64,000 nucleotides of DNA from Roseobacter sp. SK209-2-6 (lineage in GTDB: Bacteria; Pseudomonadota; Alphaproteobacteria; Rhodobacterales; Rhodobacteraceae), in NCBI RefSeq assembly GCF_000169455.1, contig NZ_AAYC01000004.1:62001-126000 (forward strand), read 5' to 3'. A program made the translations under genes and the position numbers. Below, piece after piece: positions 1 through 8,504 of this stretch (positions are counted from its first letter, which is position 1; each line of letters begins with the position of its first letter). The notes under the pieces are model-generated. The model ran no database searches, had not been told where the DNA came from, and saw only the letters and a list, made by a program, of their open reading frames with translations.

Positions 1-485
1 GCAGACGAAGTTGCAGGCTCAGCCTTCTTCTTTTCTGCCTCAGCAGCCGCACGCTTGGCCGCTTCTTCAGCTTCGCGCTTTTTGCGTTCTTCGTCTTCAG
101 CCTTCTGGCGCGCACGTTCTTCAGCTTCACGCTGTTCACGTTCTTTCGCCTCAGCTTCAGCACGACGGCGCGCGCGCTCTTCTTCACGCGCCTTCTCTTC
201 TGCCTCACGCTTAGCGGCTTCTTCCGCTTCGCGGGCTTTCGCAGCCTGAAGGGCCTTTAGGCGGCGTGCCATTTCCGCATCAGTGATGCCAGCGGGCCGA
301 CGTGAACCATCAGTGGCAGGGGTGCCGCCACCTTTGTTGCCGCCCGGCTTGGGAACCACAACGCGCTTACGCTTGGTTTCCACCACGACATTCTTGGTCC
401 GCCCATGGCTGAAACTCTGTTTCACGTTCCCTGGCCGGGAACCGCCGCGCAGACCCAAGGTCTTTTTGCCGTCACTATCGCTCAT
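1..485 (-). CDS. infB: Translation initiation factor IF-2, N-terminal part (partial)
   Basis: The gene runs off the left edge; about 161 residues are present, from the ATG at 485 (MSDSDGKKTLGLRGG). The KKTLGL start and the VVVETKRKRVVV segment are typical of the alphaproteobacterial IF-2 N-terminus. They are followed, from about residue 75, by a long charged Ala/Glu/Lys/Arg-rich stretch that reads as a low-complexity helix. The GTPase and tRNA-binding domains lie outside the window. IF-2 places initiator tRNA on the 30S subunit using GTP. Only 8 bases separate it from the ylxR stop, and the rimP-nusA-ylxR-infB order is the classic one, so it is surely in that operon. Confidence 0.93.
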   Translation of the reverse strand, partial: MSDSDGKKTLGLRGGSRPGNVKQSFSHGRTKNVVVETKRKRVVVPKPGGNKGGGTPATDGSRRPAGITDAEMARRLKALQAAKAREAEEAAKREAEEKAREEERARRRAEAEAKEREQREAEERARQKAEDEERKKREAEEAAKRAAAEAEKKKAEPATSS

Positions 486-493
486 AAAGCTCT

Positions 494-1114
494 TTATCCT
501 TCCGTGCGGCCCTTGCCGCCCACCATTTCTCGCAAACCCTGCAACCGTTGCGCCTCATCTACAACACGTTTGCTGAGTCCGCCAGAGGCGAGCGCCGCAT
601 GTATCACAGTTTGACGTCCAAAAGCCATCCCCAGCTCATCCGCTGTGAGGCAATCAATGTATTTTCCCCGGTGCGGGGTACTCAATTTCGACTTTCCGCG
701 CCCAGAGCCATCCAGGGCCTGAATCAGGACCTGGGCTTCTTCTTTCAGCAGCCAGTCTTTGACTTTCTCATAGCCACCAATCGCATCGCCGGACTTTCTG
801 GCAAGGCTCAGCAGGTCAACGACTCGGCGCAGGACTTGGCGCTCGACCTCTGCGACCAAATCCTCTGACACCTTGACCTGTGCCTTGAAACCACGGGCAA
901 AGAGCTTTTTCTTTACCGCCAGCTCCAAAGCTGCGCGCGTCGCGGCGACATAAACACCCCGTCCCGGCAGCTTGCCCAGCACATCTGGCACAACCTGACC
1001 TTCAGGACCCATCACAAAACGGACCAGTCCCGATTTGGGCTGAGTTTCACCAGTCGCAATGCACTTGCGCTCTGGTCCGTCTTCGCGATTTTTGGTGGCG
1101 CCTCCGCGTCCCAT
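494..1114 (-). CDS. ylxR: YlxR/DUF448 RNA-binding protein with L7Ae-like C-terminal domain
   Basis: 206 residues. Residues about 12-90 match the YlxR family: ERKCIATGE near the start, then the GRGVYVA signature. The second half (about 95-190, with SLARKSGDAIGGYEKV and the AFGRQTVIHAAL segment) resembles the L7Ae/YlxQ-like RNA-binding fold; this two-domain arrangement is usual in alphaproteobacteria. The start is the ATG at 1114 with GGAG just upstream. It sits between nusA (27 bases away) and infB and probably acts on RNA or the ribosome during translation or transcription coupling. The exact role is not settled in the family. Confidence 0.85.
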   Translation of the reverse strand: MGRGGATKNREDGPERKCIATGETQPKSGLVRFVMGPEGQVVPDVLGKLPGRGVYVAATRAALELAVKKKLFARGFKAQVKVSEDLVAEVERQVLRRVVDLLSLARKSGDAIGGYEKVKDWLLKEEAQVLIQALDGSGRGKSKLSTPHRGKYIDCLTADELGMAFGRQTVIHAALASGGLSKRVVDEAQRLQGLREMVGGKGRTEG

Positions 1115-1141
1115 GCTGTTTCTCCTACTGGAAGCCTAGTT

Positions 1142-2761
1142 TCAGGCTTCCCCTTCTTCCTGAGCGTCTTCGCCTTCGGCTTCTTCGCTGTCACCGATCA
1201 GCTCTTCAGGATCAACCCAGCCCAACATGATGCGCGCAGTCATGACCAGATCCTGAGCCTCTTCGAGCGACATGCCAAAGGGTTCCAGAATGCCGTCATC
1301 CTTGATCCGCTCACCGCCGTCATTAGTCCAGCCACCGGCCAATTCCCAATCCGCGCAGGTTGCAAAATCTTCCAGCGTTTTCACATCGTCCTTCGCCAAT
1401 GCTTCAACCATTTGCGGCGTCAGACCGTCAAATTGGATCAGGCTGTCTTCGGCGCCCAGCGCACGGGCCGCATCGATTGCTGCCTTGGCCTGTGCCTCAA
1501 GATAGTCGCGCGCACGGGCCTGCAGTTCTTCGGCGGTACCCTCATCAACCCCATCGATAACCAGAAGCTCTTCGATTTCGACGTAGGCGACTTCTTCCAG
1601 GTTGGTGAAACCTTCGGAAACCAGAAGCTGGGCAAAGAACTCATCCAGATCCAGAGTTTCCATGAAGAGACCGGTACGCGCTTCGAATTCTTTCTGACGG
1701 CGAGCGGATTCTTCTTCCTCGGTCATGATGTCGATGTCGAGCGCAGTCAGCTGCGAGGCCAGACGCACGTTCTGGCCACGACGACCAATGGCGAGGCTCA
1801 GCTGCTCTTCAGGAACCACAACCTCGATCTTGCCCGCTTCTTCGTCCAGAACAACCTTCGAAACTTCAGCAGGCTGCAGTGCGTTCACCAGGAAGGTTGG
1901 CTGATCTTCGTTCCATGGGATGATGTCGATCTTTTCGCCCTGCAGTTCGTTCACAACGGCCTGCACGCGGGAGCCACGCATACCCACACAAGCGCCAACC
2001 GGATCGATCGAGCCATCATGGGAAATAACGGCGATCTTTGCGCGCGAACCGGGGTCACGGGCCACGGCCTTGATCTCGATGATGCCATCATAGATTTCGG
2101 GCACTTCCATCTTGAACAGCTCAGCCATGAATTCTGGCGCTGTACGGCTCAGGAAAATCTGAGGGCCACGGGGTTCACGGCGTACATCTTTGATGTAGCA
2201 ACGGATCCGGTCATTGGGGCGATAGCTCTCGCGGCCAATTTTCTCGTTGCGACGCAGGATGCCTTCGCCCGCACCAACATCAACGATGACATTGCCGTAT
2301 TCTTCACGCTTGACCACACCATTGATGATGGTGCCGTTGCGATCTTTGAACTCTTCGTACTGACGGTCGCGCTCTGCTTCGCGTACCTTTTGCAGAATCA
2401 CCTGCTTGGCGGATTGTGCTGCGATCCGGCCCATTTCAACCGGCGGCACCTCTTCAGAGAAGACATCGCCAACTTCTGGGTTTTCCATATACTGACGCGC
2501 CTGTTCGACGGTCATTTCTGCCTGGTAGTTTTCCAGCTCATCATCCGCAACAACGGTGCGCACGCGAGTAAAGGTCGCCTTGCCGGTCTTGCGGTCGATG
2601 GTGACACGGATGTCCATCTCGCTGCCGTAGCGACTCTTGGCCGCCCGAGCGAGGCTTTCTTCCATCGCATCAACCACCAGACCGGGGTCGATCATCTTTT
2701 CACGCGCCACAGCTTCGGCGGTTTGCAGCAGCTCCAGCTGGTTTGCAGAGGTGATGGCCAT
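1142..2761 (-). CDS. nusA: Transcription termination/antitermination factor NusA
   Basis: 539 residues, full length for alphaproteobacteria. In order: an N-terminal RNA-polymerase-binding domain (about 1-130), an S1 domain (about 135-200, with INGVVKREEYGNVIVDVG), two KH domains (about 205-345, including VGACVGMRGSRVQAV and SLAIGRRGQNVRLASQL), then helical repeats and a very acidic tail. NusA binds paused polymerase and nascent RNA and promotes pausing, termination or antitermination with Nus factors. Its ATG overlaps the last base of the rimP stop codon, which indicates translational coupling. Confidence 0.97.
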   Translation of the reverse strand: MAITSANQLELLQTAEAVAREKMIDPGLVVDAMEESLARAAKSRYGSEMDIRVTIDRKTGKATFTRVRTVVADDELENYQAEMTVEQARQYMENPEVGDVFSEEVPPVEMGRIAAQSAKQVILQKVREAERDRQYEEFKDRNGTIINGVVKREEYGNVIVDVGAGEGILRRNEKIGRESYRPNDRIRCYIKDVRREPRGPQIFLSRTAPEFMAELFKMEVPEIYDGIIEIKAVARDPGSRAKIAVISHDGSIDPVGACVGMRGSRVQAVVNELQGEKIDIIPWNEDQPTFLVNALQPAEVSKVVLDEEAGKIEVVVPEEQLSLAIGRRGQNVRLASQLTALDIDIMTEEEESARRQKEFEARTGLFMETLDLDEFFAQLLVSEGFTNLEEVAYVEIEELLVIDGVDEGTAEELQARARDYLEAQAKAAIDAARALGAEDSLIQFDGLTPQMVEALAKDDVKTLEDFATCADWELAGGWTNDGGERIKDDGILEPFGMSLEEAQDLVMTARIMLGWVDPEELIGDSEEAEGEDAQEEGEA

Positions 2762-3354
2762 TACTTCGTCTCCTCTTCGGACCCTTCATCGGTCTCGATT
2801 TCGTCGAATGCGTCTTCGTTCAATGTACCCGCCGCTTTGCGCTGGCGCAGCATTTCTTTGATCAGTTCATCGGTCAGGACCAGCTTGGCATCTGTCAGCC
2901 AGTCGAATTTCAGACCAATGGTCACGGTCTCACCCTGATCCTCGATATTGATCAGGACCTCGTCCTCTTCAGTGCCGGCCAATTCGCCCTTAAAGCGACG
3001 GCGACCGCCAACCAGTTCCTCGGTCTCCAGCTTCGCCTCATAGCCTTCGAACATGTCGAAGTCCTTCATGCGGGTCAGGGGCCGGTCGATGCCGGGGCTG
3101 GAAACCTCCAGCGAATAGGCATCCAGAATCGGATCTTCGACGTCCAGCGTCGCGCTGACGGCGTTGGAGATTTCGGCGCAGTCATCCACTTCGATGCCGC
3201 CCTCTGGCTTATCCGCCATAATCTGCAGCGTGGTGGTCTTGCCGGACATCAGCCGGATCCGCACCAGTTCAAAGCCCAGATCTTCGATCACAGGGATCAA
3301 GATCTCGGCCAGACGGCGGTCAATCGCAGCTTTGGCTATCAGGTCGTTGGTCAT
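2761..3354 (-). CDS. rimP: Ribosome maturation factor RimP
   Basis: 197 residues. The N-terminal alpha/beta domain carries the family signature around GFELVRIRL, the central segment contains the [11 protein letters not shown] motif that is diagnostic of RimP, and the C-terminal part (about 105-165) forms the SH3-like domain. The last 30 residues are acidic and probably disordered. RimP assists 30S subunit assembly. The start is the ATG at 3354 with only a weak GGGAA ribosome-binding site. It is the first gene of the nusA operon; a candidate promoter and a hairpin with a T-run lie just upstream, so readthrough may be regulated. Confidence 0.95.
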   Translation of the reverse strand: MTNDLIAKAAIDRRLAEILIPVIEDLGFELVRIRLMSGKTTTLQIMADKPEGGIEVDDCAEISNAVSATLDVEDPILDAYSLEVSSPGIDRPLTRMKDFDMFEGYEAKLETEELVGGRRRFKGELAGTEEDEVLINIEDQGETVTIGLKFDWLTDAKLVLTDELIKEMLRQRKAAGTLNEDAFDEIETDEGSEEETK

Positions 3355-3380
3355 TCAGGTTCCCAGTATCATGCGGGCAC

Positions 3381-3403
3381 AAAAAAACGGGCGCGCGGCC
3401 CGT
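3381..3403 (-). terminator. Intrinsic terminator in the rimP leader
   Basis: On the minus strand ACGGGC pairs with GCCCGT around a five-base loop and is followed by seven T (3387 to 3381). It lies between the anti-sigma gene and rimP. It may simply end the sigma/anti-sigma transcript. It is also about 70 bases downstream of a candidate promoter, so it could end a short RNA or attenuate rimP-nusA transcription. Confidence 0.75.
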
Positions 3404-3458
3404 TGAAACTTCCCGGTGGTGTCTTGAACCAGAGCTCAACACGCCGCTGTTGCAAGGG

Positions 3459-3487
3459 CATATAGGCCAGTTCCGAGAAATCCGCAA
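3459..3487 (-). promoter_or_regulatory. Candidate sigma-70 promoter for the rimP operon or a short RNA
   Basis: On the minus strand TTGCGG (3487-3482) and TATATG (3464-3459) are separated by 17 bases, a good match to a housekeeping promoter. Transcription would start near 3452. The terminator at 3381-3403 lies downstream of it and upstream of the rimP start. Confidence 0.5.
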
Positions 3488-3515
3488 GGGGTCTTCACCG
3501 CTCGGTTGGTTATCG

Positions 3516-4265
3516 CTAGCCCAGCCTACCGCGAATATCCGCCGCCACAGCATCAACAAAGCCCTGATCCTGACCACCAATCACCAGATAGCCCACACCA
3601 TTCTCAACCCAAGAGGCGGCTGCCATGCCTGCAAGAGACTCGCTTTGCATCGCACTATTGTCACCATTTGAGCGGGTGACACAGAAGGCAATGGGCGCGC
3701 CATCCGGGCCAATATATGCCATTTGCAACAGCGGCTTTCCCTTAAAGCCTAAGAGTTGGGCCCGCTTGAACTCCAATCCCTCCACGCTCTGCGCGGGCAC
3801 AAGATCAACACTATGTGTGCTACCAAACTCCGCCAAAACCTTTGTAGTAACCTCAAGCGGCTGCGCCGCTCCGGCAACGGTTTCTGCCGTGTATAGAGAT
3901 TGATAGGAGGCCACGACAGCTTTCCAACCAGGTGCTTTGACCGGCTCCGCGCCTGGCTGCAACATAAAGACTGAAAGCGCACCAAGACCAAAGGCCAAGG
4001 CAAACCCGGCCACCATTTGCATTGGCGCTTGAGTCTTTTGTGGCTCAGGAAGCAACCCTGTCGGAAGCGCGGGCGCCTGCAGTGACTGCGTGGAAAAACC
4101 TTCCTGCAGAGCCGCCAGGGGTATGTCCAAAGCCTGAAAGCGTTGCTGCAATAGAGGATCGGTCCGAAGCGCGGCTTCGATCTGCGACGCAAGTGCTGCA
4201 TCAGCTTCCCCATCCAGGAAAGCCGTCAGTTCTTCATCATTGAACGCCGCTTGTGCTTCGCTCAT
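3516..4265 (-). CDS. Anti-sigma factor, single-pass membrane type
   Basis: 249 residues. The N-terminal cytoplasmic part has the DEELTAFLDGEAD motif common to anti-sigma factors but no HxxxCxxC zinc motif. One transmembrane helix follows (about 83-105, MVAGFALAFGLGALSVFML), then a periplasmic domain of about 145 residues without a recognised fold. The ATG overlaps the TGA of the upstream ECF sigma gene by four bases, so the two are translationally coupled. It is expected to hold the sigma factor inactive at the inner membrane until a signal reaches the periplasmic part. The signal is not known; the neighbouring redox protein suggests an envelope redox or oxidative cue. Confidence 0.82.
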   Translation of the reverse strand: MSEAQAAFNDEELTAFLDGEADAALASQIEAALRTDPLLQQRFQALDIPLAALQEGFSTQSLQAPALPTGLLPEPQKTQAPMQMVAGFALAFGLGALSVFMLQPGAEPVKAPGWKAVVASYQSLYTAETVAGAAQPLEVTTKVLAEFGSTHSVDLVPAQSVEGLEFKRAQLLGFKGKPLLQMAYIGPDGAPIAFCVTRSNGDNSAMQSESLAGMAAASWVENGVGYLVIGGQDQGFVDAVAADIRGRLG

Positions 4266-4786
4266 GTGCCAGTCTCCGTTTCCCGCATGACGCCAGAGAT
4301 CCGCTTGCGAGCCGCCGCAAGTCTGCTCATCACCGTGCCAATTGGAACATTCAAAATTTCGGCGGCTTCCTTGTAAGAAAAGCCCTCCACATAGACGAGC
4401 AAAACCGTGACCCGCTGGCTCTCGGGAAGCTCCCCTATTCTAGAAAACACCTGACGAGCAAAAATATTCGTTTCTGTATCCGCGCGCTGATCTGGGATTT
4501 CTGTCTCTTCCAGCGCCACCAGCCCACCGCCAGTGCGCACAGCGGTTGCGCGCAGCTCATTCAACCAAAGCCGGTGTGCGATACGAAACAACCAACGATC
4601 CAAATGGGTGCCTGGTTGATAGGAGTGATGTTTTTCCAGCGCGCGCAGACAAGCCATCTGCGCAAGATCATCGGCACGGTCACGCCTGCCAGTCTGCATC
4701 AGGCAAAACCGCCAAAGCCGCGGATAGAGCGGGCTTATCCCCTCCCGGATCTCCGCCTCTGCCGTTTTTTTGCCAAACCAGCGAAT
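4262..4786 (-). CDS. ECF RNA polymerase sigma factor, probable ATT start
   Basis: The in-frame ATG at 4699 would give only 145 residues and would cut off sigma region 2.1. The frame upstream encodes residues that clearly belong to the family (SPLYPRLWRFCLMQTGRRDR, DDLAQMACLRAL) and stays open to a TGA just beyond 4810, with no ATG, GTG or TTG in it. Two ATT codons (4789 and 4786) stand 5 and 8 bases after AGGAG, so I place the start at ATT 4786 (174 residues). Region 2 is followed by region 4 (ELPESQRVTVLLVYVEGFSY, then IGTVMSRLAAARKRI). A homopolymer error in the run of seven A is the alternative explanation. It directs polymerase to a small regulon, probably including the divergent YceI-cytochrome gene. 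Confidence 0.8.
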   Translation of the reverse strand: MRWFGKKTAEAEIREGISPLYPRLWRFCLMQTGRRDRADDLAQMACLRALEKHHSYQPGTHLDRWLFRIAHRLWLNELRATAVRTGGGLVALEETEIPDQRADTETNIFARQVFSRIGELPESQRVTVLLVYVEGFSYKEAAEILNVPIGTVMSRLAAARKRISGVMRETETGT

Positions 4787-4866
4787 AATCCGCGCTCCTG
4801 CCGTGTTTTCCTCTCAACCGCGGCACATTGCCCGGCTTTGCACCTTGATACCCGGAAGGATACAGA

Positions 4867-5802
4867 ATGCTCAACTCACTGTTTCGTGGCGCCACATTGG
4901 CAGCTTTGTTGTTGGCTGGTCAAACCGCCCTTGCCGCCGATTGGCAGTTGGACAATGACAGCTCTAAACTGGCTTTTGGCTCGATCAAGAAAGACAGCGT
5001 CGGAGAAGTTCACCATTTTCAGCAGCTTTCCGGCCAGGTGAGCAGTAGTGGCGTGGTTGAGATCGATATTTCCCTACCCTCGATCGAGACCTTTATCGAC
5101 ATACGCAACGAACGCATGATTGAGCATGTCTTCAAAGGTGCCACGGCGGCAAAACTAACTGCTCAGATAGACCTTGCCGCGCTGGAAGCCCTGCCCGCCG
5201 GCGGCACCACAGTGACAGAGATCGACGGCAAGCTGAACCTTTTGGGGCGGGACATCCCGATTGAAGCAGAGATTTTTGTCGCCCGCTTGTCGGAAACCAA
5301 AGCTCTTATAACCACCGACAACATCGTTTTTCTTGGAATTGAGGATGCAGGTTTGACCGCGGGCGTGGATACCTTGCAAAGCCTCGCCAAACTTTCCGGC
5401 ATCACCCGCACAGCGCCTGTCACTGCCCGTTTTATCTTTACAGCAACAGAAGATGCCGCCCAAGCAAGCCAAGCCCAACCCACTGAGCTTGCGGTCGCCG
5501 GGGATGCAACGCTGGGCAAGAAAGTCTTTCGCAAATGCAAAGCCTGCCACAGCCTAAAGGAAGGTAAAAATGGTGCCGGTCCCAGCCTTCACGGCATCTT
5601 AGGCACAGCTTCGGCCCAGGTCCCTGGTTTCAAGTATTCAAAGGCCTTTCAGCAGGCAGATCTCACCTGGAGCGTTGAGCAACTGCAGGCCTTTATGCTG
5701 GATCCCAAAGGCATCGTGCCGGGAAACCGCATGGCATTCAAAGGTTTGAAGAAACTAGAAGAGGCTGAAAACCTCATCGCTTATCTGCAAGAACAAGGCT
5801 GA
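4867..5802 (+). CDS. Exported YceI-domain / cytochrome c fusion protein
   Basis: 311 residues. A Sec signal peptide (about 1-23, ending ALA-A) is followed by a YceI-type lipocalin-like domain (about 24-195, from WQLDNDSSKLAFGSIKKD). After a short linker comes a class I cytochrome c domain with haem motif C224-K-A-C-H228 and a likely distal ligand M289 (GNRMAFKG). YceI proteins bind isoprenoid lipids such as quinones, so the fusion may couple a quinone-like ligand to periplasmic electron transfer; that is inference. A good ribosome-binding site (GGAAGGA) precedes the ATG. It is divergent from the ECF sigma/anti-sigma pair with about 80 bases between the genes, so it is a likely target of that sigma factor. 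Confidence 0.88.
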   Translation: MLNSLFRGATLAALLLAGQTALAADWQLDNDSSKLAFGSIKKDSVGEVHHFQQLSGQVSSSGVVEIDISLPSIETFIDIRNERMIEHVFKGATAAKLTAQIDLAALEALPAGGTTVTEIDGKLNLLGRDIPIEAEIFVARLSETKALITTDNIVFLGIEDAGLTAGVDTLQSLAKLSGITRTAPVTARFIFTATEDAAQASQAQPTELAVAGDATLGKKVFRKCKACHSLKEGKNGAGPSLHGILGTASAQVPGFKYSKAFQQADLTWSVEQLQAFMLDPKGIVPGNRMAFKGLKKLEEAENLIAYLQEQG

Positions 5803-5823
5803 AATATCAGCACTGGATGGCCC

Positions 5824-6663
5824 CTAGGTCATCCACCAGCGTTCCACGATTCGACCATCATCCATAGGAGATTGCCGCCCGACGGTTGACGGAATGCCAA
5901 CCTCTTTTCTGGCCACCAGCGCCATTTCTTCTTTTGAAGGATGGAACTGGAAGGCATTGCTATTGCGCAGCACCTCAGAGTGTGGGAGCGCGGCTACATC
6001 GACAAACCCTTCGATCAGCGCATCTGCACGGACCGCGGCATCAGGGATCACGATAATTTCCAAAGTGTCGGCCCAGCCCGCCTGTCCCTCTTTATAGTGG
6101 TTCACGACTTTGCTGGCCTTGAAATGACGGTCACGTTGGGAGCGCTCCTGTCGGTAACACCCCGTGCCACAAAGATAATCCTGCCCCTGATCCTTTGCGC
6201 CATTTATCAGGAATTCACTTCCGGCCAAGAGATAGGGTAAATGCGGATTGGCCTGAGTTAGGGTGATTTGCAGCTTTTGTGGATCCAGAGCCTCCACCTG
6301 CAACGGGCCTCCTTGCGCTAGGCTTAGCCCCTGCATGCGAGCAGCTGCAACCTCCGCATCAAACGGCTGCCCATCATGGAATGTAACCCCCTCACGGAGT
6401 TCAAAATCCCAGATCTTGCCACCATTGCGACTCTGCCAAGCCAAGGCCAGCTCTCCGCGCAGCAAGCCATCTGGCCCGATTTCCGTCAGCCCGTCCAGAA
6501 CCGCGCGACGCACGACAAGGCCAAAGAAACCACCGTCTCGCGGCAAGGCCAGGCGCAATGCACCACCCGACTTGGGCTTTGCAGCAAGCGATGTCCCCGT
6601 TGCAGCCAAAAGCGCGGCTGCAGCACCAGAGGTAAAAAGGGCACGGCGGTCAATTCGGGTCAA
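5824..6663 (-). CDS. Short periplasmic peptide/solute-binding protein (SBP family 5-like)
   Basis: 279 residues, about half the usual 500 of family 5 binding proteins. The N-terminus (DRRALFTSGAAAALL) is a twin-arginine-like signal peptide. Family-like segments follow: SGGALRLALPRD, DGLTEIGPDG and WDFELREGVTFHDGQPFDAE. The C-terminal lobe is much reduced, so it is either a compact variant or a gene that lost its second half. The start is a TTG that overlaps the TGA of pip (TTGA), with GAGGA upstream inside pip, so the two are coupled. The pairing with a peptidase suggests peptide use, but no permease genes are beside it. Confidence 0.72.
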   Translation of the reverse strand: MTRIDRRALFTSGAAAALLAATGTSLAAKPKSGGALRLALPRDGGFFGLVVRRAVLDGLTEIGPDGLLRGELALAWQSRNGGKIWDFELREGVTFHDGQPFDAEVAAARMQGLSLAQGGPLQVEALDPQKLQITLTQANPHLPYLLAGSEFLINGAKDQGQDYLCGTGCYRQERSQRDRHFKASKVVNHYKEGQAGWADTLEIIVIPDAAVRADALIEGFVDVAALPHSEVLRNSNAFQFHPSKEEMALVARKEVGIPSTVGRQSPMDDGRIVERWWMT

Positions 6664-7640
6664 GGCAGCATATCCTCAGCAATGCGATCCATCGCCTGCA
6701 CCAGTTCGGCACTGATTCCAGGCTCTGACAGAGCATGCCCTGCATTGCGCACCATGATCAATTCCGCATTTGGCCACAGCTCGTTCAACTTCCAGGCAGA
6801 GCTGGGCGGGCAAATCATGTCATAGCGTCCCTGAACAATCACGCCGGGGATATGAGAGATCCGACCCATATTGGCTAGGATCTGCCCATCAAAATCCAGA
6901 AAACCGCCATTGATAAAGTAATGATTCTCCAACCGTGCAAAGGCGCGAGCATAGTCACCGGGGCTTTCAACAGAAGTGCCATTGGAGTGGATTGAAGCGA
7001 GGGCGTTCTCCCAGGCCGACCAGGCCTTACCATGTCGGACCTCCTCAGCCTTATCGCCTGAGAACAAACGCTTGTTATAGGCAGAAATCAGATCCCCACG
7101 TTCTCGATCCGGGATGAGTGAGGTGAATTTCGCCCAGGTTTCGGGCCAGAACCGCCCAGCGCCACCGCCATAGAACCAATCCAGCTCTGATTTGGTCATG
7201 AGGAAGACCCCACGCAGGATCAAATGCTTCACCCTCTCTGGGTGGGTTTGCGCATAAATCAGCGAAAGCGTGGCGCCCCAGCTGCCACCAAAAACCAGCC
7301 AGCTTTCGATCTCAAGCTGCTGACGGATCTTTTCCATATCCGCAACCAGATGCCAGGTGGTATTTTCCTTGCAGGAGGCATGTGGCACCGAACGCCCGCA
7401 GCCACGCTGATCAAAGAGAATCACCCGATAAACCTTGGGATCAAAATAGCGACGCATCGCCGGGCTGCTGCCGCCGCCGGGGCCACCGTGGCAAACCACC
7501 ACAGGGATCCCACGTGGATTCCCCGATTGTTCTACATATATCTTATGGCCCTGGCCAACCTCGAGCATCCGCTGGTCAAAAGTATCAACCGGTGGATAGA
7601 GATAGTGCACTGCGCGCTTTTGATCTGAGTATTTGTCCAT
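6660..7640 (-). CDS. pip: Proline iminopeptidase (alpha/beta hydrolase)
   Basis: 326 residues, the usual length of the S33 family. The oxyanion motif HGGPGGGSSP and the nucleophile elbow GGSWGATLSL are both intact, as is VIQGRYDMICPP before the late Asp and the NAGHALSEPG segment carrying the catalytic His. The enzyme removes N-terminal proline from peptides in the cytoplasm. It starts at the ATG at 7640 and diverges from ubiG; only 50 bases separate the two start codons. A binding-protein gene is coupled to its 3' end. Confidence 0.93.
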   Translation of the reverse strand: MDKYSDQKRAVHYLYPPVDTFDQRMLEVGQGHKIYVEQSGNPRGIPVVVCHGGPGGGSSPAMRRYFDPKVYRVILFDQRGCGRSVPHASCKENTTWHLVADMEKIRQQLEIESWLVFGGSWGATLSLIYAQTHPERVKHLILRGVFLMTKSELDWFYGGGAGRFWPETWAKFTSLIPDRERGDLISAYNKRLFSGDKAEEVRHGKAWSAWENALASIHSNGTSVESPGDYARAFARLENHYFINGGFLDFDGQILANMGRISHIPGVIVQGRYDMICPPSSAWKLNELWPNAELIMVRNAGHALSEPGISAELVQAMDRIAEDMLP

Positions 7641-7690
7641 TACTGACCTAAATGAAGCCTTACACCACAGAAGACCATACGGAGACAGGA

Positions 7691-8437
7691 ATGCAAGCGC
7701 CTCAATCTACCGTTGACCCGTCGGAGATCGCAAAATTCGAAGCCATGGCGGCCGAATGGTGGGATCCAAAGGGTAAGTTCAAACCACTGCATATGCTGAA
7801 CCCCTGCCGTTTGGACTATATCACCCGCCAAATCGCAGCGGAGTTTCATCGCGACCTGACCCAACCGGAACCCTTCAAAGGGCTGCGGCTTCTGGATATC
7901 GGCTGTGGCGGTGGTCTCTTGTGTGAGCCTATGGCGCGGCTTGGGGCTGATGTCACTGGCGCGGATGCGGCGGCGGGCAACCTGCCTGTTGCGCAGCTCC
8001 ATGCTGAGCAGAGCGGATTGAAGATCGACTACCGCCACACCACTGCCGAAGATATGGCCGCAGCTGGTGAACAGTTCGATGTGGTCCTGAACATGGAAGT
8101 TGTAGAGCACGTCGCTGATCCACTCAGCTATCTGACAGCTACCTATGATTTGCTGAAACCCGGTGGCCTGGAGATCTGTTCCACCATCAACCGCAATCCC
8201 AAGAGCTACGCCATGGCAATTTTTGGCGCAGAAGTTATCATGCGCTGGCTACCGCGCGGCACCCATGAATGGCATAAATTCATCACCCCGGATGAGCTGG
8301 TAGAGCTTTTAAGCAAAGCCGGGCTGACACCGGTGGATCGCAAGGGGTTTGTCTTTAATCCCATCAGCTGGAACTGGTCGATTTCTGATCGGGATCTCTC
8401 TGTCAACTATGTCACTTCCAGCATCAAAAAGTCATGA
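7691..8437 (+). CDS. ubiG: Ubiquinone biosynthesis O-methyltransferase UbiG
   Basis: 248 residues from the ATG at 7691, chosen because GGAGACAGGA stands directly upstream; a start at 7652 is possible but lacks a site. UbiG signatures: [19 protein letters not shown] at the start, the SAM-binding loop [30 protein letters not shown], and the C-terminal [14 protein letters not shown]. It carries out both O-methylations of ubiquinone synthesis using S-adenosylmethionine. It is transcribed alone and followed by a strong palindromic hairpin. Confidence 0.95.
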   Translation: MQAPQSTVDPSEIAKFEAMAAEWWDPKGKFKPLHMLNPCRLDYITRQIAAEFHRDLTQPEPFKGLRLLDIGCGGGLLCEPMARLGADVTGADAAAGNLPVAQLHAEQSGLKIDYRHTTAEDMAAAGEQFDVVLNMEVVEHVADPLSYLTATYDLLKPGGLEICSTINRNPKSYAMAIFGAEVIMRWLPRGTHEWHKFITPDELVELLSKAGLTPVDRKGFVFNPISWNWSISDRDLSVNYVTSSIKKS

Positions 8438-8478
8438 GTTTCAAGGTTAACCCACTAAATTAATTCAATAAAATGCAA

Positions 8479-8504
8479 CCCTCCTATCCATATGGATAGG
8501 AGGG
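8479..8504 (+). terminator. Perfect 26-bp palindrome, ubiG terminator
   Basis: CCCTCCTATCC, ATAT, GGATAGGAGGG form a perfect palindrome followed on the plus strand by TGTTCTTTT. It is 41 bases after the ubiG stop and is best read as its intrinsic terminator. Confidence 0.75.

Noticed and set aside
1412-2938. 508-residue open frame antisense to nusA and the 3' end of rimP
   Set aside because: It is a shadow of the real genes in the opposite strand, has no ribosome-binding site and no family likeness.
4253-5041. 262-residue open frame antisense to the sigma gene and into the YceI gene
   Set aside because: Overlaps two well-supported genes and has no motif of its own.
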